In this document: piece by piece, positions 16,019 through 24,144 of the stretch
Numbering within the stretch: position 1 is the first letter of the stretch
Layout: each line of letters begins with the position of its first letter
NCBI GenBank assembly: GCA_041844335.1
Contig: JBGZAX010000051.1
Span: forward strand, 1-31,588
Length of the DNA stretch: 31,588 nucleotides
Reading direction: 5' to 3'
DNA from: CAUUFM01 sp041844335
Lineage (GTDB): Bacteria > Bacillota > Clostridia > Lachnospirales > Lachnospiraceae
The notes under the pieces: model-generated
Seen by the model: the letters and a program-made list of their open reading frames with translations, nothing else
Database searches by the model: none
Told to the model about the DNA's origin: nothing
Made by a program: the position numbers and the translations under genes

Positions 16019-17797
16019 TTGAAAGAAAAACAAAAAAAGAATCCACCGGTATTAAAAAGACTAATGCCGTACGCCGGACGCAAAGGATATATGCTTTATT
16101 TAGCTATGATTCTATCCGGAATTTCCGGGATTACGGTGCTTATGCCTATGGTATATATACATAAAATAGTGAAAAGTGTGATACTTAACAATCATGATAT
16201 TGATGTCACAATGATAAAGCATTATGCTATTTTAGCCGGAGTATTTGCGGTTGCCGGTCTTTTGCTTTATACGATGGCACTTATAGTATCTCATATTTTT
16301 GCTTTTGAGGTGGAAGACAATATTGTAAAAGTGAATGTAGAAAAATTGATGAAAAAGCCTTTGGGATATTTTTTAAATAGAGAAAGCGGTAAAATCAGAA
16401 ATGTGATAGTAGACGGGGCTTCTCAAACCCACAGCTTTTTAGCACATCAGCTTCCCGATATGGCGATGTCCGTGATTTCTCCGATTATTCTTTTGGGACT
16501 GTTTTTATACTTTGATTGGAGACTTGGAGTTACCAGTCTCATTCCCCTTATTATATCAATGGGACTTATGGGAACCATGATGACTGAGGAAATGAAAAAG
16601 GAGAGAAACAAATATTTTGGAGATCTTGCAAATCTGTCAGCCGAAACAGTCGAATATGTCAGAGGAATCCCCGTTGTAAAGACCTTTGCACATAGTATTG
16701 AAAGCTTTAAACGCCTCCATTCTTTAATTATACATCTGAAGGAAATAGTAATGAAGCTTACAATTATGTATAGAAACAAGATGTCTTTGTATGAAGCTAT
16801 TGCAACTTCTACGGCATTTTTCCTTGTACCTGTGGCTATACTTTTGATAGGCAGAGGAGAAGATATCCGCATGGTACTTGGGAACTCTATTATTTATCTG
16901 TTGCTTGGTCCGGCATTCGGTGTATTTGTTATGAGAACAACGACGATCACACAGTTCAGCTTTTTTGCAACCGTCGCTTTGGATAATATTGATAATATAT
17001 TGGATTATGAAGAGCTGTCTTATGGTGAAAAATCAGATTTCACAGAAGGTCTGGAGTTTCAAAACGTATCCTTTTCATACAAGGATGAAAAGGTGCTTGA
17101 TAACATTTCATTTACTGTAAACAAGGGAGAAACGGTGGCACTTGTCGGACCGTCAGGCGGAGGAAAAAGTACCATAGCAAGACTTGCGGCAAGGTTTTAT
17201 GATGCTGACAGCGGACAGATTTTGATTGGAGGAACGAATATCAAAGAATATGGCAGTAAAGCATTGATGAAAAAGATCGCCTTTGTGTTTCAGGGCTCGA
17301 ATCTGTTTAAAATGAGTCTTAGAGACAATTTGCTTTTAGGCAGGGAAGATGCTGCGGATGATGAGATAAAAAACGCTCTTATAAATTCCGGCTCAAAGGA
17401 AATCGTGGACAAGCTTGAAGCAGGGCTTGACACGGTTTACGGAACAAAAGGAACTTATTTTTCAGGAGGAGAAGTGCAAAGACTTGCTATTGCAAGAGCA
17501 TTTTTAAAAGACGCGGATCTCTTAATACTGGACGAAGCCACTGCTTTTGCGGATCCTGAAAACGAGCATATTATTCAAAGCTCATTTAAAAAGCTTTCTA
17601 AAAATAAGACAACTCTTATGATAGCACATAGACTGTCAACTGTTGTAAATGCCGATAAAATTCTTGTGATAGACAAAGGTAGGGTAATAGAAGAAGGAAG
17701 ACATGAAGAATTACTTGCTAAAGGAGAGATATACAAAAAGCTTTGGGATGAATATCAGAAGGCTGTTAACTGGAGAATAGGAGGTCATAATGGATAA
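16019..17797 (+). CDS. ABC exporter-fold half-transporter, YbtP/IrtA-like subunit
   Basis: 592 residues: six membrane segments in about 20-310, then an ATPase domain. Walker A is GPSGGGKST (about 377), signature FSGGEVQRL (about 481), Walker B LLILDEATA, H-loop IAHRLS. The D-loop is unusual: DEATAFADPENE, where most exporters read SALD. This form is typical of the YbtP/YbtQ and IrtA/IrtB group, exporter-fold proteins known to import ferric siderophores. Start is TTG 16019 with AGGAAGGAGA 8 nt upstream. It overlaps the next ABC gene by 8 nt, indicating a heterodimer. Direction and substrate cannot be read from sequence; iron-chelate uptake is a reasonable guess given the AraC neighbour, drug export the alternative. 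Confidence 0.88.
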   Translation: MKEKQKKNPPVLKRLMPYAGRKGYMLYLAMILSGISGITVLMPMVYIHKIVKSVILNNHDIDVTMIKHYAILAGVFAVAGLLLYTMALIVSHIFAFEVEDNIVKVNVEKLMKKPLGYFLNRESGKIRNVIVDGASQTHSFLAHQLPDMAMSVISPIILLGLFLYFDWRLGVTSLIPLIISMGLMGTMMTEEMKKERNKYFGDLANLSAETVEYVRGIPVVKTFAHSIESFKRLHSLIIHLKEIVMKLTIMYRNKMSLYEAIATSTAFFLVPVAILLIGRGEDIRMVLGNSIIYLLLGPAFGVFVMRTTTITQFSFFATVALDNIDNILDYEELSYGEKSDFTEGLEFQNVSFSYKDEKVLDNISFTVNKGETVALVGPSGGGKSTIARLAARFYDADSGQILIGGTNIKEYGSKALMKKIAFVFQGSNLFKMSLRDNLLLGREDAADDEIKNALINSGSKEIVDKLEAGLDTVYGTKGTYFSGGEVQRLAIARAFLKDADLLILDEATAFADPENEHIIQSSFKKLSKNKTTLMIAHRLSTVVNADKILVIDKGRVIEEGRHEELLAKGEIYKKLWDEYQKAVNWRIGGHNG

Positions 17798-19514
17798 ATA
17801 CTTTATAAAAAGATATGCTATGACAGAAATAGGAGCAAAGAATCTTAAAAAGTCCATCTTCTCTCATACCATATTAAATCTAACAAAAATGTTCCCGCCG
17901 ATAATAGCTTTTATGTTCCTTTTTCAATATTTAGGGGTTTCGGAAGGGATAGAGGGTTCTTTAAGCCTGCCTGATCTTTTTTATATAGGGCTTATTATAG
18001 TCATGTTTATTGTTATGTACATTGTTGCAAGATGGGATTATGTGAGGCTTTACAATAATGTATATGAAGAAACGGCAAACTCAAGAATAGATATTGCAAA
18101 CAGAATGAAAAAGCTTCCTCTTTCCTATTTCGGAAAAAGGGATTTAACAGACCTTGCCACAACTATGATGGGAGATATCACACTGTATGAAGAAATCTTT
18201 TCTCATGCGGTGCCGCATATTTATTCGACAACTATTTCTACAGCAATCATATCCCTTATGATTTTAAGCTATAACTGGAAATTGGGCATTGCCGCACTTT
18301 GGGTAATCCCGGTATCAGTGCTTATTTTTTCCTTGTCCAAGAAAAAACAAAGAAAAACCATAGATAAATGGGTGAAAGCAAGTAGAGCCGTTTTTGATGA
18401 TTTGCAAGAAAAAATCGAACAGATTGAAGAGATAAAGTCATATAACCTGGAGGAAAAAATAACAACAGGTTTCTTTGATAAACTGAACCAAGCAACCAAA
18501 GTAAAGCTGGAGACGGAATTTGTATCGGGTGTATCCATTGCATTTGCAGGAATTCTATTAAAACTTGGAATTGTGACTGTAGCGATTGTCGGAGTGAATA
18601 TGTTAATTGCAGGAGAGATTAATGTACTTGTTTATATTGCTTTTCTACTGCTGACCGCAAGCATATATTTGCCGATTGAAAGCATCTTGTCGTTTATGGC
18701 GATGATTACTCTTCTTGACGGCGTTGTTACAAGAATGAAAGAAATCAAAACAATGCCGATTCAAGAAGGAAAATCCGATATGAATATAAAAAACTACGAC
18801 ATCGAGTTTAAGGATGTTCACTTCGGTTACGATGACTATTCGGTTATTAACGGGGTGAGCTTTACAGCAAAACAGGGAGAAGTAACAGCCCTGATCGGAC
18901 CTTCTGGTAGTGGAAAGACCACTCTTACGAAGCTTGCGGCAAGATTTTGGGATATAGATAAGGGACAAATCCTTTTAGGTGGAGAAGATATCGGAAAGGT
19001 TGATCCTGAAACTCTTTTAAAGAATTTTTCCATCGTTTTTCAGGATGTTGTTTTATTTAACGCAAGTATCAAAGACAATATTAAAATAGGTAAAAAAGGT
19101 GCAAGCGATGAAGAAATCATGCGTGCCGCCAAAATTGCAAGATGCGACGAGTTTATTAAAAAAATGCCGGAAGGAATAGATACGGTCATAGGAGAAAACG
19201 GAGAAAGACTTTCTGGCGGAGAAAGACAGAGGTTATCCATTGCAAGAGCGATTTTAAAAGATGCACCGATTATCTTGATGGATGAGGCTACGGCATCTCT
19301 TGATGTTGAAAATGAAAGTCTTATTCAGGAAGCTTTATCCGAGCTGATTAAGGATAAAACAGTTATTGTAATTGCCCACAGAATGAGAACAATAAGAAAT
19401 GCCGACAAAATTGTTTTATTAAATAAAGGCAAGATTGAATCACTGGGTACTGACAGTGAACTTAGAGAAATATCTGAAATGTATCAGGATATGATTGCAA
19501 AATCCGTGTCATAG
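17790..19514 (+). CDS. ABC exporter-fold half-transporter, YbtQ/IrtB-like subunit
   Basis: 574 residues and partner of the preceding gene. Six membrane segments lie in about 20-310, and the ATPase domain is fully canonical: Walker A GPSGSGKTT (about 370), signature LSGGERQRL (about 474), Walker B IILMDEATASLD, H-loop IAHRMR. Only the partner has the altered D-loop, so the two ATP sites may be unequal. ATG 17790 lies inside the end of the upstream gene, with GGAGG (17780-17784) 5 nt ahead. A small hairpin spans the stop (19504-19519) without a T-tract. Confidence 0.88.
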   Translation: MDKYFIKRYAMTEIGAKNLKKSIFSHTILNLTKMFPPIIAFMFLFQYLGVSEGIEGSLSLPDLFYIGLIIVMFIVMYIVARWDYVRLYNNVYEETANSRIDIANRMKKLPLSYFGKRDLTDLATTMMGDITLYEEIFSHAVPHIYSTTISTAIISLMILSYNWKLGIAALWVIPVSVLIFSLSKKKQRKTIDKWVKASRAVFDDLQEKIEQIEEIKSYNLEEKITTGFFDKLNQATKVKLETEFVSGVSIAFAGILLKLGIVTVAIVGVNMLIAGEINVLVYIAFLLLTASIYLPIESILSFMAMITLLDGVVTRMKEIKTMPIQEGKSDMNIKNYDIEFKDVHFGYDDYSVINGVSFTAKQGEVTALIGPSGSGKTTLTKLAARFWDIDKGQILLGGEDIGKVDPETLLKNFSIVFQDVVLFNASIKDNIKIGKKGASDEEIMRAAKIARCDEFIKKMPEGIDTVIGENGERLSGGERQRLSIARAILKDAPIILMDEATASLDVENESLIQEALSELIKDKTVIVIAHRMRTIRNADKIVLLNKGKIESLGTDSELREISEMYQDMIAKSVS

Positions 19515-19589
19515 CACGGGAAATAGAGAAAACGGACTTTAGATGGATGAATTTACTTATATTAAAGATAGGAGTGATGATTAGCAAAT

Positions 19590-20942
19590 ATGGAAGCAAC
19601 AAAAGAAAAAACAATGATACTTAATGATAAAATGCTGAGTACCTGCCTTAAGCTTTCTCTTCCTGCGGTTGTAGCTATGTTTTTGTACGGACTGAATACC
19701 GTTCTTGATGCGGTGTTTGTGGGAAGGCTTGTCGGAGAGGAAGCACTTGCAGGAGTTTCTATCGTCTATCCCTTAACACAGATTGCTCTTGGGCTGGGTT
19801 CCTTAGCCGGAGTGGGGGCAGGGTCTTATCTCAGTATCTTGATAGGGGAAAACAATAAGGAAATACAAAAAAGAATATTAGGGAACTCAAATACTTTGAT
19901 TATGATTTTGAGTATATGCACAATGTTATTCGGATTCCTGCTTATGAATCCTCTGCTTAATTTAATTGGTGCAAGTGGAGATAACTTAATCTACGCAAGA
20001 GAATACTATAGTGTAACTCTTTTAGGTGCTGTGTTTTGGATAGGCGGGCTTGCCTATAACATGATCATCAGAGCTGAAGGGAAGATGAAAACTGCAGCTG
20101 TTATGATGGGTATAGGAATGATTGTTAACATTGTATTTAACTATTTTTTTATGGCTGTTTTAAATATGGGGGTCAAAGGTGCGGCTTGGGGAACCAATTT
20201 AGCTATGCTTGTTTACTGTTTGTTATTTTTTATTTACTGCAAAGGAAAAAAAGCAAGCTTTGAAACCGATGAAATGAAGATTTATTTTGATAAAGATATT
20301 ATCAAAGAAATCATAAATATCGGAATGCCGTCGTTTATTATGACGGTCATGACAGTTATTCAGGGTATGATTATTTTAAAGACTTTAAATACATTTGGGA
20401 CTACATCAGATGTGTCCTTTTATGGAATGGTATTTAGAATTTTAAACCTTTTAATGACGCCGATTTACGGTCTTATGAGAGCCTTACAGCCTGCTGTCGG
20501 GATCAATTACGGGGCGAAAAAAATGGATAGGGTAATAGGGTTTTACAAGATATTTTCAGCCGTTGCATTTGTACTCATACTCCCGATGTGGCTTACATCA
20601 ATCATAGCACCGAAATTTGTGCTTCATTTAATGCTTCCTACAGGGGAATTCAGCATAACGAATTTAAACTATTTCAGGATTATCATTTTGATACTTCCGA
20701 TGCTTTGTCTGGTACTGACCGCAATGACATTCTTTCCCGCCATCAAGAAGCCGAAACCCGCTATGATGATCGGAATCGGCAGGCAGGTATTTTTGTATAT
20801 TCCGCTTATGATCATATTACCTACAATTTTTGGGATAGGATCGATTTATTACGGTTCATTTGCAATAGATACTTTATTGACATTAATAATTGTATTTATG
20901 CTTGCAAAGGAATTTAAAGCTCTTAGAAGTATGGCTGGATAA
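19590..20942 (+). CDS. MATE-family efflux transporter
   Basis: 450 residues with about twelve hydrophobic segments in two halves, the MATE layout. Family-like segments: LPAVVAMFLYGLNTVLDAVF and VGRLVGEEALAGVSIVYPL at the start, MIIRAEGKMKTAAVMM, then QPAVGINYGAKK in the second half. MATE proteins export cationic compounds using sodium or proton gradients. Start ATG 19590 has GGAG (19571-19574) rather far, 15 nt; ATG 19614 is an alternative. It is 75 nt after the ABC pair and before a terminator, so it probably belongs to the same transcription unit. Confidence 0.9.
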   Translation: MEATKEKTMILNDKMLSTCLKLSLPAVVAMFLYGLNTVLDAVFVGRLVGEEALAGVSIVYPLTQIALGLGSLAGVGAGSYLSILIGENNKEIQKRILGNSNTLIMILSICTMLFGFLLMNPLLNLIGASGDNLIYAREYYSVTLLGAVFWIGGLAYNMIIRAEGKMKTAAVMMGIGMIVNIVFNYFFMAVLNMGVKGAAWGTNLAMLVYCLLFFIYCKGKKASFETDEMKIYFDKDIIKEIINIGMPSFIMTVMTVIQGMIILKTLNTFGTTSDVSFYGMVFRILNLLMTPIYGLMRALQPAVGINYGAKKMDRVIGFYKIFSAVAFVLILPMWLTSIIAPKFVLHLMLPTGEFSITNLNYFRIIILILPMLCLVLTAMTFFPAIKKPKPAMMIGIGRQVFLYIPLMIILPTIFGIGSIYYGSFAIDTLLTLIIVFMLAKEFKALRSMAG

Positions 20943-20972
20943 AGATGATTGCTTCTTTAGCGGACTAAATTG

Positions 20973-21027
20973 ACGGTTTATAATGCTTGAATTTTTCGGG
21001 CATTATAAACCGTTTAAAATCTTTTTT
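20973..21027 (+). terminator. rho-independent terminator after the MATE gene
   Basis: Perfect 14-bp inverted repeat, arms ACGGTTTATAATGC (20973-20986) and its complement (21000-21013), loop of 13 nt, with a T run at 21022-21027. It lies between convergent genes (MATE and phzF-like). Confidence 0.75.
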
Positions 21028-21090
21028 ACTCATGCAAGTTTTTTATAGACTGTATCGGCTGTAGATAACCGACGTATTTGATATATTGTA

Positions 21091-21867
21091 CTAAATATGA
21101 ATTTCAGACTCTGCAAAAAGTGCAGCCTTTCCTGCAAGATATATCCTGTCACCCTTTAATGTGCAGTGCACGATACCGCCGCGTTTTGATGCTTGGAATG
21201 ATATCATTTCATTTTTATTGAGTTTTTCAGCCCAAATAACCATAGTATGACAATGTCCTGAACCGCACACGGGATCCTCCGTTACGGCAAGTTTAGGGGC
21301 AAAGCTCCTCATTACGGTATCAGTTTCGGTTCCCTTAGCTGTTGTATGCAGTAGTAAACCGTCAAGTTTTGCAGTTTTTATCGGGTCTGGATCGTATTTT
21401 AATACCTCCTCCTCGTTGCTTAACACACACACAAGATCCCGTGCCATATATGCCTCTATCGGTCTGGTGCCTATGGCAGCCTCCATTTCATCAGTTACGG
21501 GAACTTTTTTCATCTGATAAACCGGGAAATCAACTTCAAACATATCACCCTTTCTTGTAACTATGAGCTCTCCGCTTAGAGTATCGTATATAATTTTATC
21601 CGCGTCCTTTTCATAAAAATTAAACAGTATAAATGATGTGGCAAGAGTGGCATGCCCACAAAGATCTATTTCTTTTGTCGGTGTAAACCAACGCAGATGA
21701 TATCTTCCTCTATCTGTTTTTACGACAAAGGCGGTTTCCGATAAATTGTTTTCCATAGCCAAATTCATCATGGTTTTCTCGTCTAACCATTTGTCAAGCA
21801 CACAGACAGCAGCGGGATTTCCGCTAAAAATCTTGTCTGTAAAGGCGTCTACAGTATATTGTTTCAT
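21091..21867 (-). CDS. PhzF-family isomerase/epimerase
   Basis: 258 residues with the diaminopimelate-epimerase-like double fold. Seen: VDAFTDKIFSGNPAAVCVLD at the N-terminus, the catalytic Glu in NNLSETAFVV (about residue 45), LRWFTPTKEIDLCGHATLA, and DPVCGSGHCHTM in the second half. PhzF itself isomerises a phenazine precursor, but most family members, including this one with no phenazine genes nearby, have no known substrate. ATG follows AAGGAGG by 5 nt. It has its own promoter and is a single-gene unit. Confidence 0.9.
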   Translation of the reverse strand: MKQYTVDAFTDKIFSGNPAAVCVLDKWLDEKTMMNLAMENNLSETAFVVKTDRGRYHLRWFTPTKEIDLCGHATLATSFILFNFYEKDADKIIYDTLSGELIVTRKGDMFEVDFPVYQMKKVPVTDEMEAAIGTRPIEAYMARDLVCVLSNEEEVLKYDPDPIKTAKLDGLLLHTTAKGTETDTVMRSFAPKLAVTEDPVCGSGHCHTMVIWAEKLNKNEMISFQASKRGGIVHCTLKGDRIYLAGKAALFAESEIHI

Positions 21868-21921
21868 AAAATCCTCCTTGTAAGCACATACCTGTTTTGT
21901 TCGTATTCACTGAGTATTCAT

Positions 21922-21950
21922 ATTATATACCAATTAAATTGAGTTGTAAA
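21922..21950 (-). promoter_or_regulatory. putative promoter of the phzF-like gene
   Basis: Minus strand: -35 TTTACA (21945-21950), 17-nt spacer, -10 TATAAT (21922-21927), about 55 nt before the start codon. Confidence 0.6.
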
Positions 21951-22033
21951 TATTCGCTTATTTAACTATATTGTCTGTTTGAGTTAAAATTTGGATAGAT
22001 TTTTATTGTCTTTTTTGTGAATTTATGAAAAGT

Positions 22034-22077
22034 ATTCAAAATATATTCTTGAATGAAAGCTATAAATATGCTAAACT
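22034..22077 (+). promoter_or_regulatory. putative promoter of the fapA-fapA-mcp operon, with inverted repeat
   Basis: -35 TTGAAT (22049-22054), 17-nt spacer, -10 TAAACT (22072-22077) preceded by TG as an extended -10. The -35 is also the right arm of an inverted repeat, ATTCAA (22034-22039) and TTGAAT (22049-22054), which could be an operator. No clear SigD-type flagellar promoter was seen here. The remainder of 21868-22145 is AT-rich and holds nothing else I can name. Confidence 0.45.
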
Positions 22078-22145
22078 AATCAATAAGTACATTTTATTTT
22101 TGTAATTAGTTTAAATTTTGTCGGTCGTAAAATAAAGGAGAAAAT

Positions 22146-24125
22146 ATGATATTTTCGTTTTTTAAGAAAAAAAATAAATCAAAAGAGGAAGATGCTTTAA
22201 AAAAAGCCGAGCAATCCCGCGCAGGTTTGCCTGTAACAGCTGTTGCCGCCGGTAAAAATGATGAGAGTATACCAGAGATAAAATCGGATAACGAATTTGA
22301 CAATAATGAGCTTAAGGATCTGGTTTTTGAGTACAGTTTTGAAAGCTCTTCATTGTATATGATGTATAAGGAATGGTTTGCAAAAAAAGCAGGTAATGAG
22401 AATGAAAGCTGTCTTGACATCTATTCCTTTATAAACAACTTTGTAGAAGAGGTATCTCACGAACCGGAGCTTAAAAAATCTCCGAACAAGCTTGGAATAG
22501 AGTATGCGAATGATTTGATTGATTTTATAGACGGGGCTCCGAGTATAGCAAAAGAACTGAGGGAACAGCTCGGACTTAACGAGTTTGCGTCGGAGCTTAA
22601 AGATGATGAACTGTCTGAGCACGGAGATGATCCTGAAAATACCGATAAAAATGATACAGAGGAAAAAACTCAAGATGACGAATCGGACGATAAGACGGAG
22701 GAGTCTTCAAATAAAAACAGTTCCATTTGGCTTTTTGTATCAGAGGATCAGCTGCGTGCATATGTAGTCTTACTTCCAAAAAGGAAGAAAGGCTTTTCCC
22801 CCACTTACGAAAGAGTACTTGAGGAACTGGAAAGACAGGGAATAAAATTCGGTATAGATACGAAGCTGATTAAAAAAATTACAGCAAAAAAGCTTTATTT
22901 TCAAATGTTTGTGGTTGCAAGAGGAATAGATAAGGTTGACGGAAAGGATGGAGAGGTAATTGAACATTATCCGAGGAAGATAAAAATAGTTTTAAAAGAG
23001 GACGAATTCGGCAATACGGACTTTAAAAATCTTGGAAATGTTAAAAATATTACAAAAGGCTCTATAATTTGCGACATTGTTTTACCCACCTTAGGCAAGA
23101 CGGGTTATAACGTTTATGGAGAGGAAATTTCTTGTAAAGATGGCGAAATGCCTATTATTCCGATGGGAGAAAACACCAATCTTACAGATGATGAACTTCA
23201 TCTTGTAGCAAGCTGTGATGGCTGTGTGAATTATCACGACGGCATGTTTTACGTAAGGCAGCTTTTATATATTAAAGGGAATGTTGATCCGCATACCGGA
23301 AACATTGAATTTAAGGGAGATATAATAATAGAGGGAGATATTCTTGAGGGCTATTCCGTTAAGGCTGACGGAAACTTAAGAGTACAGGGAACTGTAGAAA
23401 ACAGCAGTCTTACAGCGGGAGGAGGAATTTCAATTACCGGCGGTGTAAAGGGCAATGAAAAGGCTGTTTTAACTTCAGGAAGTGAGATAAAATCATTATT
23501 TTTAGAGAGCTGTACGGTGAAAGCGAAGAACGGAATTTATTCCGAAAGCATAATAAATTCATCAATTCATACCGATGATTGTGTGAGCGTTGACAGAGGA
23601 AAGGGAATTATTTTAGGCAGCACTCTTATAGCAAGAAACTATGTTCAGGCAAAGGTCATCGGAAATCAATCAGGCAGGACGTGTACCATTAAGCTTGGCA
23701 CTAACTATAACATAGCCGAAGAAAAGGCAAATCTGTCAAAGGAATTGGACGATTTGGAAAAGGAACTGAAGAATGTAAAGAAGGATCTTCTGTTCTTTGA
23801 AAGAGGTAATAATGCCGTTACTCCTGATAAAAAGGAGAAATATTCCGCACTGAAGAGTAAGGCGGGACTTTATGCGAACCAGATAAGAATTAAGCAAAAA
23901 AAGCTTAACGAAATTGTAACCAACGGATTTGATATAAGTGAGTGTTTCTTTAGGGCAAAGGAGAGCTTTCCGCCTATTAATTTAACTATCGGAACTCATA
24001 ATACTATAATCAGAATGCCATACTTTAACAGCAGGTGTTATTTTTCATCGAAAAAAGATGAATTCAGGATAGTAAACTATGAAGAGGGCAAAGGTGTGGC
24101 AAAAAGAGATAAAACTAAAGATTAA
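22146..24125 (+). CDS. FapA-family (DUF342) protein 1
   Basis: 659 residues. Starts with a short hydrophobic-basic stretch (MIFSFFKKKNKSKEE), then an acidic, low-complexity region (about 150-190, DDPENTDKNDTEEKTQDDES). The FapA core runs from about 195: VARGIDKVDGKDGEVIEHY, GKTGYNVYGEEI, then a beta-helix-like repeat region (IKGNVDPHTGNIEFKGDIII, SGSEIKSLFLESCTVKAKNG, GKGIILGSTLIA). A coiled coil follows (about 525-600) and a small C-terminal domain. DUF342 proteins are called flagellar assembly protein A after a Vibrio protein linked to polar flagellum control; the mechanism is poorly known. AAAGGAG precedes ATG. It is first of three co-directional genes ending in a chemoreceptor. Confidence 0.85.
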   Translation: MIFSFFKKKNKSKEEDALKKAEQSRAGLPVTAVAAGKNDESIPEIKSDNEFDNNELKDLVFEYSFESSSLYMMYKEWFAKKAGNENESCLDIYSFINNFVEEVSHEPELKKSPNKLGIEYANDLIDFIDGAPSIAKELREQLGLNEFASELKDDELSEHGDDPENTDKNDTEEKTQDDESDDKTEESSNKNSSIWLFVSEDQLRAYVVLLPKRKKGFSPTYERVLEELERQGIKFGIDTKLIKKITAKKLYFQMFVVARGIDKVDGKDGEVIEHYPRKIKIVLKEDEFGNTDFKNLGNVKNITKGSIICDIVLPTLGKTGYNVYGEEISCKDGEMPIIPMGENTNLTDDELHLVASCDGCVNYHDGMFYVRQLLYIKGNVDPHTGNIEFKGDIIIEGDILEGYSVKADGNLRVQGTVENSSLTAGGGISITGGVKGNEKAVLTSGSEIKSLFLESCTVKAKNGIYSESIINSSIHTDDCVSVDRGKGIILGSTLIARNYVQAKVIGNQSGRTCTIKLGTNYNIAEEKANLSKELDDLEKELKNVKKDLLFFERGNNAVTPDKKEKYSALKSKAGLYANQIRIKQKKLNEIVTNGFDISECFFRAKESFPPINLTIGTHNTIIRMPYFNSRCYFSSKKDEFRIVNYEEGKGVAKRDKTKD

Positions 24126-24144
24126 TTAATGGGAGGTCAATAAT

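Noticed and set aside
19504..19519. Hairpin CCGTG/CACGG across the stop of the second ABC gene
   Set aside because: Only 5-6 bp and no T-tract, so not supported as a terminator.
20588..20917. 109-codon ORF inside the MATE gene in another frame
   Set aside because: Lies wholly within a well-supported gene and shows no family-like pattern.
22350..22673. 107-codon antisense ORF within the first FapA gene
   Set aside because: Shadow of the coding strand, cysteine- and phenylalanine-rich with no start signal.
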